From contig NZ_BJOR01000001.1 of assembly GCF_006540305.1 (NCBI RefSeq), positions 5,394,001 to 5,458,000 on the forward strand: a stretch of 64,000 nt of DNA. The letters run 5' to 3'. A model generated the notes under the pieces. That model was not told where the DNA came from. It did not search any database and saw only the letters and a program-made list of their open reading frames with translations. The translations under genes and the position numbers were made by a program. The stretch's first letter is position 1, and every line of letters begins with the position of its first letter. This document shows positions 8,391 through 17,067 of this stretch, piece by piece. This stretch comes from Streptomyces sp. 6-11-2. GTDB lineage: Bacteria; Actinomycetota; Actinomycetes; Streptomycetales; Streptomycetaceae.

Positions 8391-11141
8391 CGACTCCGGC
8401 GACGGGATGTACGCGCCCGGCACGTCCTCCGGCGCGAAGATCTTCTTCTCGCCGGGGTACGGCTTGCTCCACCCGTGCGTCTCGTACCAGGTGAAGTGGT
8501 TCATCTGGGCGGGGTTCGCGAAGTCGGGCTTGGCGTTCGGACCGGTCAGCCGCTGCTTCGACTTCCAGTTGTCCCACTTCGCCGCGACCGCCTGCTGGTC
8601 CGCCGGCACCGTCGCCGGCGCCACGGCCGCTGCCTTGGGGTTCTGCGGCGCCGGGGTGTCCAGACCGCAGGAAGGCGCGGTCTTCACACCATCGGTGAGC
8701 GGGGTCCGGTTGGGCAGAGTGGTGAACGGCGTGAAGTCCGGCCGCTCGGTGAACGCCCCACGCATCGGGCTGGCCGCGCTGTCCTTCTGGTTCATCGGGT
8801 GGATCCCGAGGATCTGCTCGATGGTGCGGATCATCATGATCTGCGAGTAGTAGCGGCTGTCGACGGTGCCGTGCTGGGCCCAGGGGCTGATGATCTGGAT
8901 CGGGGCCCGATGGCCGTCGACGTGGTCGAGGCCGGCCTGGGAGTCGTCCTCGACAACGAAGATCGCCGAGTCCTTCCAGTACTTGCTGTGCGAGATCGTG
9001 TCGACGATCTTGCCGACCGCGAGGTCGTTGTCCGCGACCTGAGCGGCTGCGCTCGCCGGACCGCCGGTGTGGTCGCTGGAGAGCCAGAACATGTTCAGGT
9101 TCGCCGGCCCGTTCTTCTCGAAGTCACGCTTCCAGATCTGGGCCCGGTAGACGTCCGGGACACTGAGGTCGTACTTCGGGAAGCCGGGCACCGACACGTC
9201 GTTGAGCGACGGGATCGGGGAGGACGACTTCAGGGTGTAGGCGGTGTCCTGACCGGTCGCCTCCATGTTCTTGCTGTCGCAGTACAGGTTCTGCCAGGTC
9301 GCGTCCGCCGGCTTGGTCAGGAACTGGTGGAACTCGCCGAAGTTTCGTACGGTCTTGCCCGCCGCCTGCGCACCGCTCCAGAGGAAGCCGGTCCGCTGGT
9401 GGCCGAGAGCGTCGTCCTCGGTGTCGTAGCTGCGCACGTACTCACCGGCCGAGGACTCGGTGTACTCCGGGTTGTCGGCCTGCATCAGCCAGTTGTGACC
9501 CTCGGCCGAGTTGGTGCCGATGTCGTACGTGTTGTCGTACAGCCCGAACTGCTTGGCCAGCGCGTGCTGGTTCGGCGTCACGTTCTCGCCGAACTGCGTC
9601 AGCGACGGGTCGCCGTTGCCCTGCGGGATGTCGCCGAAGACCTGGTCGTAGGTCCGGTTCTCCTTGACGATCATGAAGACGTGCTTGATCGTCGAGGGGT
9701 CGCCGAGCTTCGTCGGGACCGGCACCGGGGTCCGGCCCAGGCCCTTGCCCCGGGCCAGCTTGACCGAGCCGTTGGTCCAGCCGTTCCGCTTGAAGATCTT
9801 GGCCGTCTCGGACTTGATGACGTGGTCGTCCGGCAGCGTGAACCGCTGCACGCTCGACGTCGTGTCGTGGGTGCCGTGCCCGGCGCTGTTGGTGGGGCGG
9901 CGGGCGTCGATACCACGGGTGTTGGAGACCACTACCTCGTTGCCGACGGTGGCGATCTCCGCGGGGACGTAGTCCGTCGGGAGCAGTCCGACATAGCTGA
10001 CCGGTTCCTGCGGGGACGTGTACCGGTAGACGGCGACCGCGTTGGCGCCGCCGAGCGTCACCAGCAGATGACCGTCGTCGGTGAGCGTCACGGCGTTGGG
10101 GTGGTAGCCCACCGACGCCTCCGGCCACGGCTGGGTGGCGATGGTCTGCACGACCTTGTTGCGGCGCGTGTCGATGACCGACACGTCGTTGGTGGCGGTG
10201 TTGGTGACGAACACCGCCCCCTTCTTGGCGTACACGGCGGTCGGGTGCAGACCGACGTCGATGCTCCCGACGGCGGCAGACGGGTTTGCCAGGTCGATGA
10301 CGCTGACCGTGCCCGTGGTCGTGGCACCGGTCTTCGGGTCGGCCGGCACCTGGGTGCCGTACGAGTTGATCGTGGTGTCGCCGGGCTTCGCCGGACGCCC
10401 GCCCTCGTTGCTGACGTAGAGCTTGGTGCCGACCTGGACCATGCCACGCGGGGCGTTGCCCACGGCCCAGCTCTGCTCGATGGCCCCGGTCGCCGCGTTG
10501 ATGGCGACCACCCGGTTCTGGCCGTTGACCGCGGAATACACGGTGGAGCCGTCGGCCGAGAACACCGCCGCACCCACCAGCGCGCGCTTGGACCCGTCCG
10601 CCGGGATCTTGACGGACGTCGGGTTGGCGACGCTGCCGTCCGGGTTCACGGTGAACCTGGTGTAGCCGTCGGCCTGGCCCAGCCACAGCTGCGAACCGTC
10701 GGGCGAGTATGTGGGGCCTTCCTGGCCCACGTCGTTGCCGCTGATGCGCAGATTCGCCGACGCGTTGTTGCCGACGAGCTGCTGCACCTTCCAGTCCTTC
10801 AGGTCCACGATGGCGAGCGCCATTCCACCGTCGGTGACCGAGGCCGCGACGTGGCTGCCGTCCGGGCTGACCGAGGACGACATGATCTTGCCGTTGTCGA
10901 TGACGAGGCGGTCGCCGTACGGGGCGATGTACTGGTCACTGGAGACGACCAGGCCCTGGTCGGTCATCTGGCCGACCTGCTGGGTGCCGAACTGGTGCGT
11001 CTCGGCGAAAGCGGTACCGGAGACGACCAGCGCGGCCGTGGCGATGCACGCCGTCACCAGAGAGGTCCGGCGGTTGAAATGTCTGCCGAGCAGGCCGACC
11101 TGCTTCGTCTCGACATGCCGGCGGCGCCGGGTTACCTGCAT
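8382..11141 (-). CDS. Secreted YncE-like beta-propeller / phosphoesterase fusion
   Basis: The 919-residue exported protein has a Tat-like N-terminus (NRRTSLVTA at 23-31, hydrophobic core to 42, AFA-E cleavage near 46). Residues about 60-450 form YncE/YVTN-type propeller repeats such as GSIDVGLHPTAVYAKKG and KVVQTIATQPWPEAS. From about 485 a phosphoesterase domain of the AcpA/phospholipase C superfamily starts at KHVFMIVKENRTYDQVFGD. It includes GTNSAEGHNW and the acidic IFVVEDDSQAGLDHVDGHR block with metal ligands. The same two-domain architecture is known in actinobacteria; the substrate is unknown. It follows the permease by 3 nt with a GAAGGGA RBS, so it is the last gene of an ABC operon. 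Confidence 0.88.
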   Translation of the reverse strand: MQVTRRRRHVETKQVGLLGRHFNRRTSLVTACIATAALVVSGTAFAETHQFGTQQVGQMTDQGLVVSSDQYIAPYGDRLVIDNGKIMSSSVSPDGSHVAASVTDGGMALAIVDLKDWKVQQLVGNNASANLRISGNDVGQEGPTYSPDGSQLWLGQADGYTRFTVNPDGSVANPTSVKIPADGSKRALVGAAVFSADGSTVYSAVNGQNRVVAINAATGAIEQSWAVGNAPRGMVQVGTKLYVSNEGGRPAKPGDTTINSYGTQVPADPKTGATTTGTVSVIDLANPSAAVGSIDVGLHPTAVYAKKGAVFVTNTATNDVSVIDTRRNKVVQTIATQPWPEASVGYHPNAVTLTDDGHLLVTLGGANAVAVYRYTSPQEPVSYVGLLPTDYVPAEIATVGNEVVVSNTRGIDARRPTNSAGHGTHDTTSSVQRFTLPDDHVIKSETAKIFKRNGWTNGSVKLARGKGLGRTPVPVPTKLGDPSTIKHVFMIVKENRTYDQVFGDIPQGNGDPSLTQFGENVTPNQHALAKQFGLYDNTYDIGTNSAEGHNWLMQADNPEYTESSAGEYVRSYDTEDDALGHQRTGFLWSGAQAAGKTVRNFGEFHQFLTKPADATWQNLYCDSKNMEATGQDTAYTLKSSSPIPSLNDVSVPGFPKYDLSVPDVYRAQIWKRDFEKNGPANLNMFWLSSDHTGGPASAAAQVADNDLAVGKIVDTISHSKYWKDSAIFVVEDDSQAGLDHVDGHRAPIQIISPWAQHGTVDSRYYSQIMMIRTIEQILGIHPMNQKDSAASPMRGAFTERPDFTPFTTLPNRTPLTDGVKTAPSCGLDTPAPQNPKAAAVAPATVPADQQAVAAKWDNWKSKQRLTGPNAKPDFANPAQMNHFTWYETHGWSKPYPGEKKIFAPEDVPGAYIPSPESDG

Positions 11142-11144
11142 GGA

Positions 11145-12503
11145 TCATCCCTTCGGAGTGGTCTTGAGCAGCTCGACATTGCCGTCGAACTGCCAGAGCG
11201 GGTTCGGTGTGTCCCCGGTCGGGGTCCGCACCAGGAAGTAGCCGTTCACTTCCTTCGGTCCGTCGCCGTCGGCCACGAACCGGCCGTCCGCGGTGACGTC
11301 GAGCTGGTAGACGGCCGTCCCCGGGGCCTCGACGCCGGGGAGATGCCAGGTGACGACGCAGCGCCAGTCGTTGCCCGGCCCCTGCGCGGCGAGCCGGCCG
11401 CCGCCCTTGTCGCACGCCGCCGTGACCCGCAGCCGCGCCTCGGTGACCTCTGGGCGGTTGAGCTGCTCGGTCTGTATGCGGTAGAGGTGCGCGAACGCCG
11501 TGGCGACCGACCGCTGCACCTTGTCCTGCTCGACTCCGCAGCCCGTCGACGGCGTCGCCACGGCGACGACCGCGACCGTGAGGGCGGTCAGCCCGGCCAG
11601 CGGCAGGAGCCCGGTGGTGATCGCGCGGCGCCCGGAGCCGTCGTAGGCGGGGTTGGTGAAGTCGCGCCGCAGGAAGAGCAGATACGCCAGGGCCGTGGCG
11701 GCCACCGTCCACACCAGGGCGACCACGATGCCGATCAGGAGCGGGCCGAGCTGCGCCGGGCTGGTGAACAGGCCGTTCCAGGCGATGAAGGCGTAGCCGG
11801 GCAGGGCGAGGCGCACGGCGACGGGCAGTGGCAGCATCTGGGCGAGTTGCATCGCGAGCGCGGCGAGCGCGGGCAGCAGCAGCCCCATCGGGGACCGGCC
11901 CAGCGCGACGGACCCGAGCAGTCCGATCGCGGCGAGGGCCAGGGTGGGGGCGAGTACGCAGAGCCAGGCGAGGAGGACCTTGCCGGCGGCGTCCGCGGGC
12001 GTCAGCAGATGGCCGTCGAGGCCGACCAGCGGCTGGTTGCCGACCGCGAGGACGCCGCCGACGGTGCTGGAACAGGCCAGTCCGGCCACGAGCAGCAGGA
12101 TGACGGTGAGGCCCGCCAGCGTCTTCGCCGCGAAGATCCGCCGGGGCGAACGGACCGCCACGAGCAGGTGGCGCCAGGTGCCGAGCCGGTCCTCGGCGGC
12201 GAACACGTCGCCGGCGACCACCGAGGTCAGCATCGGGAGCGCCCAGGTGCCCGCGAAGCCGAGCATCACCAGCGGTCCGGCCCATCCTGTGGCGTGCATC
12301 CAGCGGCCGAAGAGGGTGTCGGAGGGGAGCGTGCTCTGCAGGCTCACCGCGGCGACGAAGAGCCCCGGCACGATCCAGCAGGCGAGGACAAGCAGGCGAA
12401 TCCGCCACTGCGAGACCAGCTTGACCAGTTCGAAGCGGTAGGCGCGGGTCACCGGGATGCGGCGGGCACCGGTGGCCTGCTCGTGCGTGGCGGTCGCGGT
12501 CAT
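11145..12503 (-). CDS. ABC transporter permease
   Basis: A 452-residue membrane protein with about six helices in residues 40-335, of the ABC-2/DRR-type permease kind. After the last helix come about 130 extracytoplasmic residues with Cys pairs (SAACDKGGG, DWRCVVTWHL), a C-terminal domain that probably folds outside the cell. Its start overlaps the ATPase stop by 4 nt (ATGA type) and its stop is 3 nt before the phosphoesterase start. The three genes are therefore translated as one unit. Confidence 0.85.
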   Translation of the reverse strand: MTATATHEQATGARRIPVTRAYRFELVKLVSQWRIRLLVLACWIVPGLFVAAVSLQSTLPSDTLFGRWMHATGWAGPLVMLGFAGTWALPMLTSVVAGDVFAAEDRLGTWRHLLVAVRSPRRIFAAKTLAGLTVILLLVAGLACSSTVGGVLAVGNQPLVGLDGHLLTPADAAGKVLLAWLCVLAPTLALAAIGLLGSVALGRSPMGLLLPALAALAMQLAQMLPLPVAVRLALPGYAFIAWNGLFTSPAQLGPLLIGIVVALVWTVAATALAYLLFLRRDFTNPAYDGSGRRAITTGLLPLAGLTALTVAVVAVATPSTGCGVEQDKVQRSVATAFAHLYRIQTEQLNRPEVTEARLRVTAACDKGGGRLAAQGPGNDWRCVVTWHLPGVEAPGTAVYQLDVTADGRFVADGDGPKEVNGYFLVRTPTGDTPNPLWQFDGNVELLKTTPKG

Positions 12504-13441
12504 CGGTCCGCCTCCTGCTGCTCGGTCAGGGCGAGGAACGCGGCTTCCAACGGCGACACCACGGGGGCGAGTTCGCGCAACGCGATGCCCGCGCCCACGA
12601 GCCGCGCCACCAGTTCGTCGAGAGCGGGCACCGGCGCGCGCACGACGAGCGTCTCGGTGCCGTACCGTGTCCCGGCGCCGTCGACGACGCGGATCCCGGC
12701 CGTGCCGGCGGCCATCCGGCGGGCGGTCCGGGGATCGGAGGTGAGCAGCCGGTAGTCCAGTTCACGGTTCTCGGCGGCCAGCTTGCTCAGCGGGCCGGAG
12801 AAGACGACCCGGCCGGTGGCCAGGATGGTGACCTCGGAGCACAGCGCCTCCAGGTCCTCCATGCGGTGGCTCGACAGCACGACACAGGTCCCGTCCGCCG
12901 CGAGCCGGGTGAGGACACCGTGCACGTGCTTCTTGCCGGCCGGATCGAGGCCGTTGGCGGGTTCGTCGAGCACGAGCAGCCGGGGTTTCGTGAGCAGGGC
13001 CGCGGCGAGTCCCAGCCGCTGACGCATCCCGAGGGAGAAGCCGCGGGCCGGGTCGTGGGCGACATCGGTGAGCCCGACCTGGTCGAGCACGTCGTCGATC
13101 CCCGCCGTCCGCGCGTCGAGGCCGCGCAGAGCGGCCAGCGCGGCGAGGTTCTGCCGTGCGGTGAGCGAGGGGTAGAGGCCGGGCCCGTCCACGAACCCGG
13201 CGACACCGTCGGGAGCGGCCGGCGCCCGACCGACCGGCGTCCCCAGGATCTCGAGGGACCCGCTGTCGGCGACGGCCAGGCCCAGCAGCAGGCCGAGCAG
13301 TGTCGTCTTGCCGGCGCCGTTCGGTCCGACCAAGCCGTGGATCTTTCCCCGCTCCACGGTCAGATCGACGCCGTCGAGCGCGACGACATCGCCGAAACAC
13401 TTGGTCGTCCCGCTCGCCCGGATCGCGAGGAGTGTGTCCAT
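12500..13441 (-). CDS. ABC transporter ATP-binding protein
   Basis: A 313-residue ATPase of the DRR/CcmA type. Walker A is GPNGAGKTT (39-47), the signature is a variant FSLGMRQRL (134-142) and Walker B is LLVLDEP (154-160), followed by an H-loop SSHRM. About 80 residues after the ATPase core form the C-terminal domain typical of this class. It is the first gene of the three-gene operon and would power the downstream permease. The substrate is not evident; the secreted phosphoesterase downstream may be functionally tied to it. Confidence 0.92.
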   Translation of the reverse strand: MDTLLAIRASGTTKCFGDVVALDGVDLTVERGKIHGLVGPNGAGKTTLLGLLLGLAVADSGSLEILGTPVGRAPAAPDGVAGFVDGPGLYPSLTARQNLAALAALRGLDARTAGIDDVLDQVGLTDVAHDPARGFSLGMRQRLGLAAALLTKPRLLVLDEPANGLDPAGKKHVHGVLTRLAADGTCVVLSSHRMEDLEALCSEVTILATGRVVFSGPLSKLAAENRELDYRLLTSDPRTARRMAAGTAGIRVVDGAGTRYGTETLVVRAPVPALDELVARLVGAGIALRELAPVVSPLEAAFLALTEQQEADR

Positions 13442-13605
13442 GAGTCCCTTCCTTCGCAGGCCTCAAGGACCGTAGGGACGGCACACGACCCGTGCGGGGA
13501 CCGCGAGTTGAACGCTCATGGAACGGAATGCAGAGATCGTGCCCACGACAACGCCCGCACAGTCGGCACGTACGGTGTCCACTTGGGGCCCGCACGGCAT
13601 GCCGG

Positions 13606-14058
13606 TCATACGGGGCAGGCGCACTCCGCCCATACGGTCTTGCCGGGACCGGCCGGTCGGGGAACCACACCCCAGTCGTCCGACAGAGCCTCGACGAGCA
13701 GCAGTCCGCGGCCCGACTCCCCGTCAGGACACGGCTCCTCGCGCGTGGGCAGTCGCTCGGTGCGGGTGTCCGTGACCTCGACGCGCAGGGTGCCCCGGCT
13801 CTCCGTGAGCCGGAGATGGAAGTCCCGGCCGGGGACATGACCGTGCCGGACGGCGTTCGCGGTCAGTTCCGCCGTGACCAGCGTGGCGGTCTCGTTCACG
13901 GACGAGGCGTACGGGTGCCCCCACTCGCTCAGCCGGTGCGCCACCAGTCGGCGGGCCAGCCGCGCCCCTCTCGGCGTCGATGTGAACCGCATCGCGAACT
14001 CGCGCACCGCCGCCGGGTCCCGCGGCGTACGCCTTTGTGGGGAAGTCGCTGATTCCAT
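13606..14058 (-). CDS. Anti-sigma-factor-like ATP-binding protein (HATPase_c)
   Basis: This 150-residue protein has a GHKL ATPase fold as in RsbW/SpoIIAB. The N box is ELTANAVRHG (64-73), the G1-like motif VTDTR is at 95-99 and the G2-like motif SGRGLLL is at 115-121. Streptomyces has dozens of such proteins, many next to Scr1/DUF397 genes, and few have a known sigma partner. It diverges from the regulator at 14253, which completes a typical module with the DUF397 gene. Confidence 0.85.
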   Translation of the reverse strand: MESATSPQRRTPRDPAAVREFAMRFTSTPRGARLARRLVAHRLSEWGHPYASSVNETATLVTAELTANAVRHGHVPGRDFHLRLTESRGTLRVEVTDTRTERLPTREEPCPDGESGRGLLLVEALSDDWGVVPRPAGPGKTVWAECACPV

Positions 14059-14252
14059 GGGGTAAACGTTCGCTGCCTGTACGTAACGTCGGCCAGGAGT
14101 GACGCTGCCACCGGCACCGGCTGTACGCCGCCGGCACGCGACTGTACGCGCGTGAGGCGTGACCGGCCCTCCACGCGGCGCGTTGGTCCCGCCAGCGGTC
14201 GTGGCGCGGGTTCGGTGTTCGGCGAGAGCGGTACGTACGGGAGGTGCCGGGC

Positions 14253-15095
14253 GTGGAGGAAACGCAGGCGGAGGACGAGCGGGAGCGCGAGAACGAGCCC
14301 GGTTCGGGGATCCTGTACATCTTCGGACGGCAGTTGAAGCTGTGCCGTGAACGGGCGGGACTCGACCGGTCCGAGTTCGGCGGCCGGGTCGGATACTCGG
14401 CCTCGACGATCGCCTCCTTCGAGCAGGGGAGGCGGATCCCGCCGCCGAAGTTCATCGACCAGGCCGACGACCTGCTGAACGCCGGTGGGGTGTTGAAGGC
14501 GGGGAAGGAAGGGGTGGCTCGGGCGCAGTATCCGGCGTTCTTCCGGGATGCGGCCAGGTTGGAGGCCGACGCGGTCGTCCTGCATGTGTACGCCAACCAG
14601 GTCGTGCCCGGGCTGTTGCAGACGGACGAGTACGCACGAGCGGTGTTCACCATGCGCCGTCCGTTGCTGGCGGAAGAGATCATCGAGCAGCGTGTCGCCG
14701 CTCGACTGGCCCGGCAGGAGATCTTCTGCCGAACGCCGATGCCGATCGTCAGCTTTGTCATCGAGGAGTCGGTACTGCACAGGCCACTGGGTGATTCGAC
14801 CGTCATGCGAGGTCAGCTGGAGCAGCTTCTTCTGCGGGGGGACAAGCGGAACGTGGAGATCCAGGTCATGCCGACCGTGCGAGAGGAGCACGCTGGATTG
14901 GCCGGTCCGTTCACCTTGATCGAAACCAGGGATGGGCGGAGGATCGCGTACGTGGAGGCGTACAAGGACAGCCGCCTCTACACGGAGCGCGAGTCGGTCC
15001 GGGAGCTTGAAGAGCAGTACGGGCTTCTTCGTGCCGCTGCGCTCAGTCCGCGTGAATCGCTGGCCCTCACTGAGAAGTTGCTGGGAGAGACATGA
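14253..15095 (+). CDS. Scr1-type helix-turn-helix regulator (DUF5753)
   Basis: This 280-residue WhiJ-like regulator has an XRE helix-turn-helix at about 22-75 (including YSASTIASFEQGRRIPP). A DUF5753/Scr1 domain spans about 95-275 with the hallmark NQVVPGLLQTDEYARAV. The family pairs with small DUF397 proteins, and NCBI names it an antitoxin-like transcriptional regulator. The GTG at 14253 is chosen because GGGAGG ends 8 nt upstream; GTG 14244 is an alternative. Its stop overlaps the DUF397 start by 4 nt, so the pair is co-translated. Confidence 0.88.
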   Translation: MEETQAEDERERENEPGSGILYIFGRQLKLCRERAGLDRSEFGGRVGYSASTIASFEQGRRIPPPKFIDQADDLLNAGGVLKAGKEGVARAQYPAFFRDAARLEADAVVLHVYANQVVPGLLQTDEYARAVFTMRRPLLAEEIIEQRVAARLARQEIFCRTPMPIVSFVIEESVLHRPLGDSTVMRGQLEQLLLRGDKRNVEIQVMPTVREEHAGLAGPFTLIETRDGRRIAYVEAYKDSRLYTERESVRELEEQYGLLRAAALSPRESLALTEKLLGET

Positions 15096-15280
15096 ACGCT
15101 GTACCCGAGTGGGCCTGGGTCAAGAGCAGCTACAGCAGCGGCGAAGGCGGCGAGTGCGTCGAGGTCGCCTCCTGGTCGGGCGCCACGCACGTGCGCGACT
15201 CGAAGGACAAGGCCGGTCCTGCGGTGATCGTCGAGCCGGAGGCCTGGGCCGAATTCGTCGGGTTCGCCGTTCGGCACTGA
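15092..15280 (+). CDS. DUF397 domain protein
   Basis: This 62-residue protein is almost entirely a DUF397 domain. It has the typical W-x-KSSYSSGEGGECVEVA opening, a central HVRDSKDKAGPAV and a closing W-x-x-F. DUF397 proteins accompany Scr1/WhiJ-type regulators and bind or modulate them. In some cases they have been described as the second member of a toxin-antitoxin-like pair. The ATGA overlap at 15092-15095 fixes the start and couples it to the regulator. Confidence 0.92.
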   Translation: MNAVPEWAWVKSSYSSGEGGECVEVASWSGATHVRDSKDKAGPAVIVEPEAWAEFVGFAVRH

Positions 15281-15529
15281 ACGTGGCGGTGCCCCGTGAC
15301 CCCCGCCTCGGGGCACGGGGCACCGGCGTGTTCGCGCGGCGCAAGGGTGAACACGGGGTGTACGCGGATCGGCGCGGATGGTGCTCGTACCGCCCGGAAA
15401 TGTGAAGTGGGACGCACCCGTGGTGGTGAACTGATGTCACGTACGTCTCAGTAGGGTCACCAGGAGAGGCGTTCGCCCCCTGCAAGGCGTTTAAATCTGC
15501 AAGTACAGCATTGAACGTGGAGGTGCAGG

Positions 15530-15715
15530 GTGAACGGGCGAACGGTGCTCGAACGCTTTCCCGCCGGCGGTCCGCGCGGGTCGTGGCCGGCGGAGGAGTT
15601 CGCGCATGCGCGGCGTCTGGAAGGCCTGCCCGCCGAGGTTGTCATGGACCTCGCGACAGACACGTTCCTGGTGATCGTCCGGGGCGGGGAGTCCGGCGGT
15701 GGCGCCAAGGCGTGA
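15530..15715 (+). CDS. Small hypothetical protein
   Basis: A 61-residue open frame begins with GTG, with GGAGGTG at 15519-15525 placed well for initiation. The product has an amphipathic N-terminal half (LERFPAGG, EEFAHARRLEG) and a short hydrophobic strand VVMDLATDTFLVIVRGG. I recognise no family. The length and setting (after a DUF397 gene, in a module of developmental-type regulators) resemble other small Streptomyces accessory proteins. It could still be a chance frame, since the GC bias favours long ORFs. Confidence 0.5.
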   Translation: MNGRTVLERFPAGGPRGSWPAEEFAHARRLEGLPAEVVMDLATDTFLVIVRGGESGGGAKA

Positions 15716-15748
15716 CCCGGCGGCCGGCGACCGGATCAGTCCGGTCGG

Positions 15749-16201
15749 TTACGCGCTGACGGTGCGGGACCAGGCCGGTGCCGTCCCGGTGATCCGGCAC
15801 AGGGCCAGATAGAGGGGGATCGGCGGGGTGTAGGGGATCGTGCCCGCCGGGCGGTGCATGAGCATGGGCGCCGTCGGCGAGGCGGGGAGCGTCGCGCCCG
15901 GGGAGTAGTGGGCCGGGGCGGGCCAGCGCAGGGCGTAGTCGGAGTCCGCGGGGACGATCCACCACCAGTGCGCTCGGTCGGCGAAGACGCAGCCCACGCG
16001 GGGCAGCCGGGGCATGAGCTGCGGACCGAGGCGGGCGGGGATCGCGACCGCGTCGCAGCCCAGGGGGACGGTCATGCCCTCGGGTACGGACAGCCGCCGG
16101 GGTGCGCCGTGGGTGCGACGACCGCGCCCCAGGCGTACGAGCGTGTCCAGGTTGAGCGACTGGCCGGAGCCGCCCAAGGAGCCGGCGCCGGTCACAGCCA
16201 T
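15749..16201 (-). CDS. Hypothetical protein of a developmental-type cluster
   Basis: A 150-residue protein without a family I can name. It has a Gly-rich N-terminus (GAGSLGGSG), a segment PRVGCVFADRAHWWWIVPADSD around 70-90 with three consecutive Trp, and a Pro-rich second half. The pattern GCVFADRAHWWWIVP is one I associate with small proteins beside HATPase_c genes in Streptomyces, but no role is known. The ATG at 16201 lies 10 nt inside the end of the upstream ATPase gene, so the two are translationally coupled. A longer frame to 16402 is rejected because it overlaps that gene's domain. Confidence 0.7.
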   Translation of the reverse strand: MAVTGAGSLGGSGQSLNLDTLVRLGRGRRTHGAPRRLSVPEGMTVPLGCDAVAIPARLGPQLMPRLPRVGCVFADRAHWWWIVPADSDYALRWPAPAHYSPGATLPASPTAPMLMHRPAGTIPYTPPIPLYLALCRITGTAPAWSRTVSA

Positions 16202-16818
16202 GCGGTCCCCGTTCCGTGATGTGCCTGCCGGTGCGCCTGGCCGTGAGCCTGCGCTCCGTTCTTGTCGTCCGTGTCGCGGGCAGGGGCCGGCTTGGGGCGG
16301 GCGCCCCAGCCCAGGTCGCTCCGGGCGGGAGCGGAACGGCGCGGCAGCTCCGCCCACACCACCAGGCCGGTGCCCTGCTCCAGGGCTCCCCAGGCCAGGC
16401 ACATGGCGTCGACGAGGAGCAGTCCCCTTCCGTGCTCCTCCTCGGGCTGCCGCGGCGACGGCTGCGGCTCACCCGGCGCGCACCCCTCGTCCCGCACGGC
16501 TATGCGCACCAGCTCGTCCTCGTCCTGCAGCTCGCACACGATCTGCCTGCTGGCGGTGTGCACGATGGCGTTGGTGACCAGCTCGGAGACGACCAGGGCC
16601 GCCGCGTCGCAGGTGTCCTCGCACACGGACCAGCCGGTCAGGCGGGTCCGGGTCAGGCGCCTGGCCCGCGCGGGGGAACCGGGATGCGCGGCCAGCTCGA
16701 AACGGAACCGACGCTCGGCAACGGCCCCGCCGGGGCCCGCTCCCGTACTCGCGCCGCGGCTCAGCGGGATCGCGGCGGCGTCTGTTCCTAAGGGCGGAGA
16801 CGGAATCACGCTTGCCAC
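16192..16818 (-). CDS. Anti-sigma-factor-like ATP-binding protein (HATPase_c)
   Basis: This 208-residue GHKL-type ATPase has its N box VSELVTNAIVHT at 77-88, G1 RDEG at 109-112 and G2 HGRGLLLVD at 129-137. The last 45 residues are Pro/Arg/His-rich and probably disordered. The start is uncertain: GTG 16818 and GTG 16809 are both in frame and neither has a good RBS. The frame stays open far upstream but would run through the divergent regulator gene. It is the second anti-sigma-like gene in 2.7 kb. Confidence 0.82.
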   Translation of the reverse strand: MASVIPSPPLGTDAAAIPLSRGASTGAGPGGAVAERRFRFELAAHPGSPARARRLTRTRLTGWSVCEDTCDAAALVVSELVTNAIVHTASRQIVCELQDEDELVRIAVRDEGCAPGEPQPSPRQPEEEHGRGLLLVDAMCLAWGALEQGTGLVVWAELPRRSAPARSDLGWGARPKPAPARDTDDKNGAQAHGQAHRQAHHGTGTAWL

Positions 16819-17067
16819 TATCGCCCCGCCGTGAACACTTGGCAAGTGGCACTCTGAAAATTGCAGAGTGTTGGTGACGCGCTCAGGGGCCATGGCACAC
16901 TGCTCGCAACAGCACGTCGAGCGGCGCCAGTTGAGACCACCGGGTCCACCGGATTTTCGAACGGGTCTTCGAGCGGTTGCCGAGGGCTGTGCGGGATTCA
17001 TGACGGGAACCTCCTGAATCCTCACGTCCGTCCTTACAGTTCGGTCTTGGGTCAGTGGAGGTGGAGT

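Noticed and set aside
8475..12755. Very long antisense open frame (about 1426 codons) on the plus strand
   Set aside because: It is the shadow of three real minus-strand genes; its translation is low-complexity and lacks domains or an RBS.
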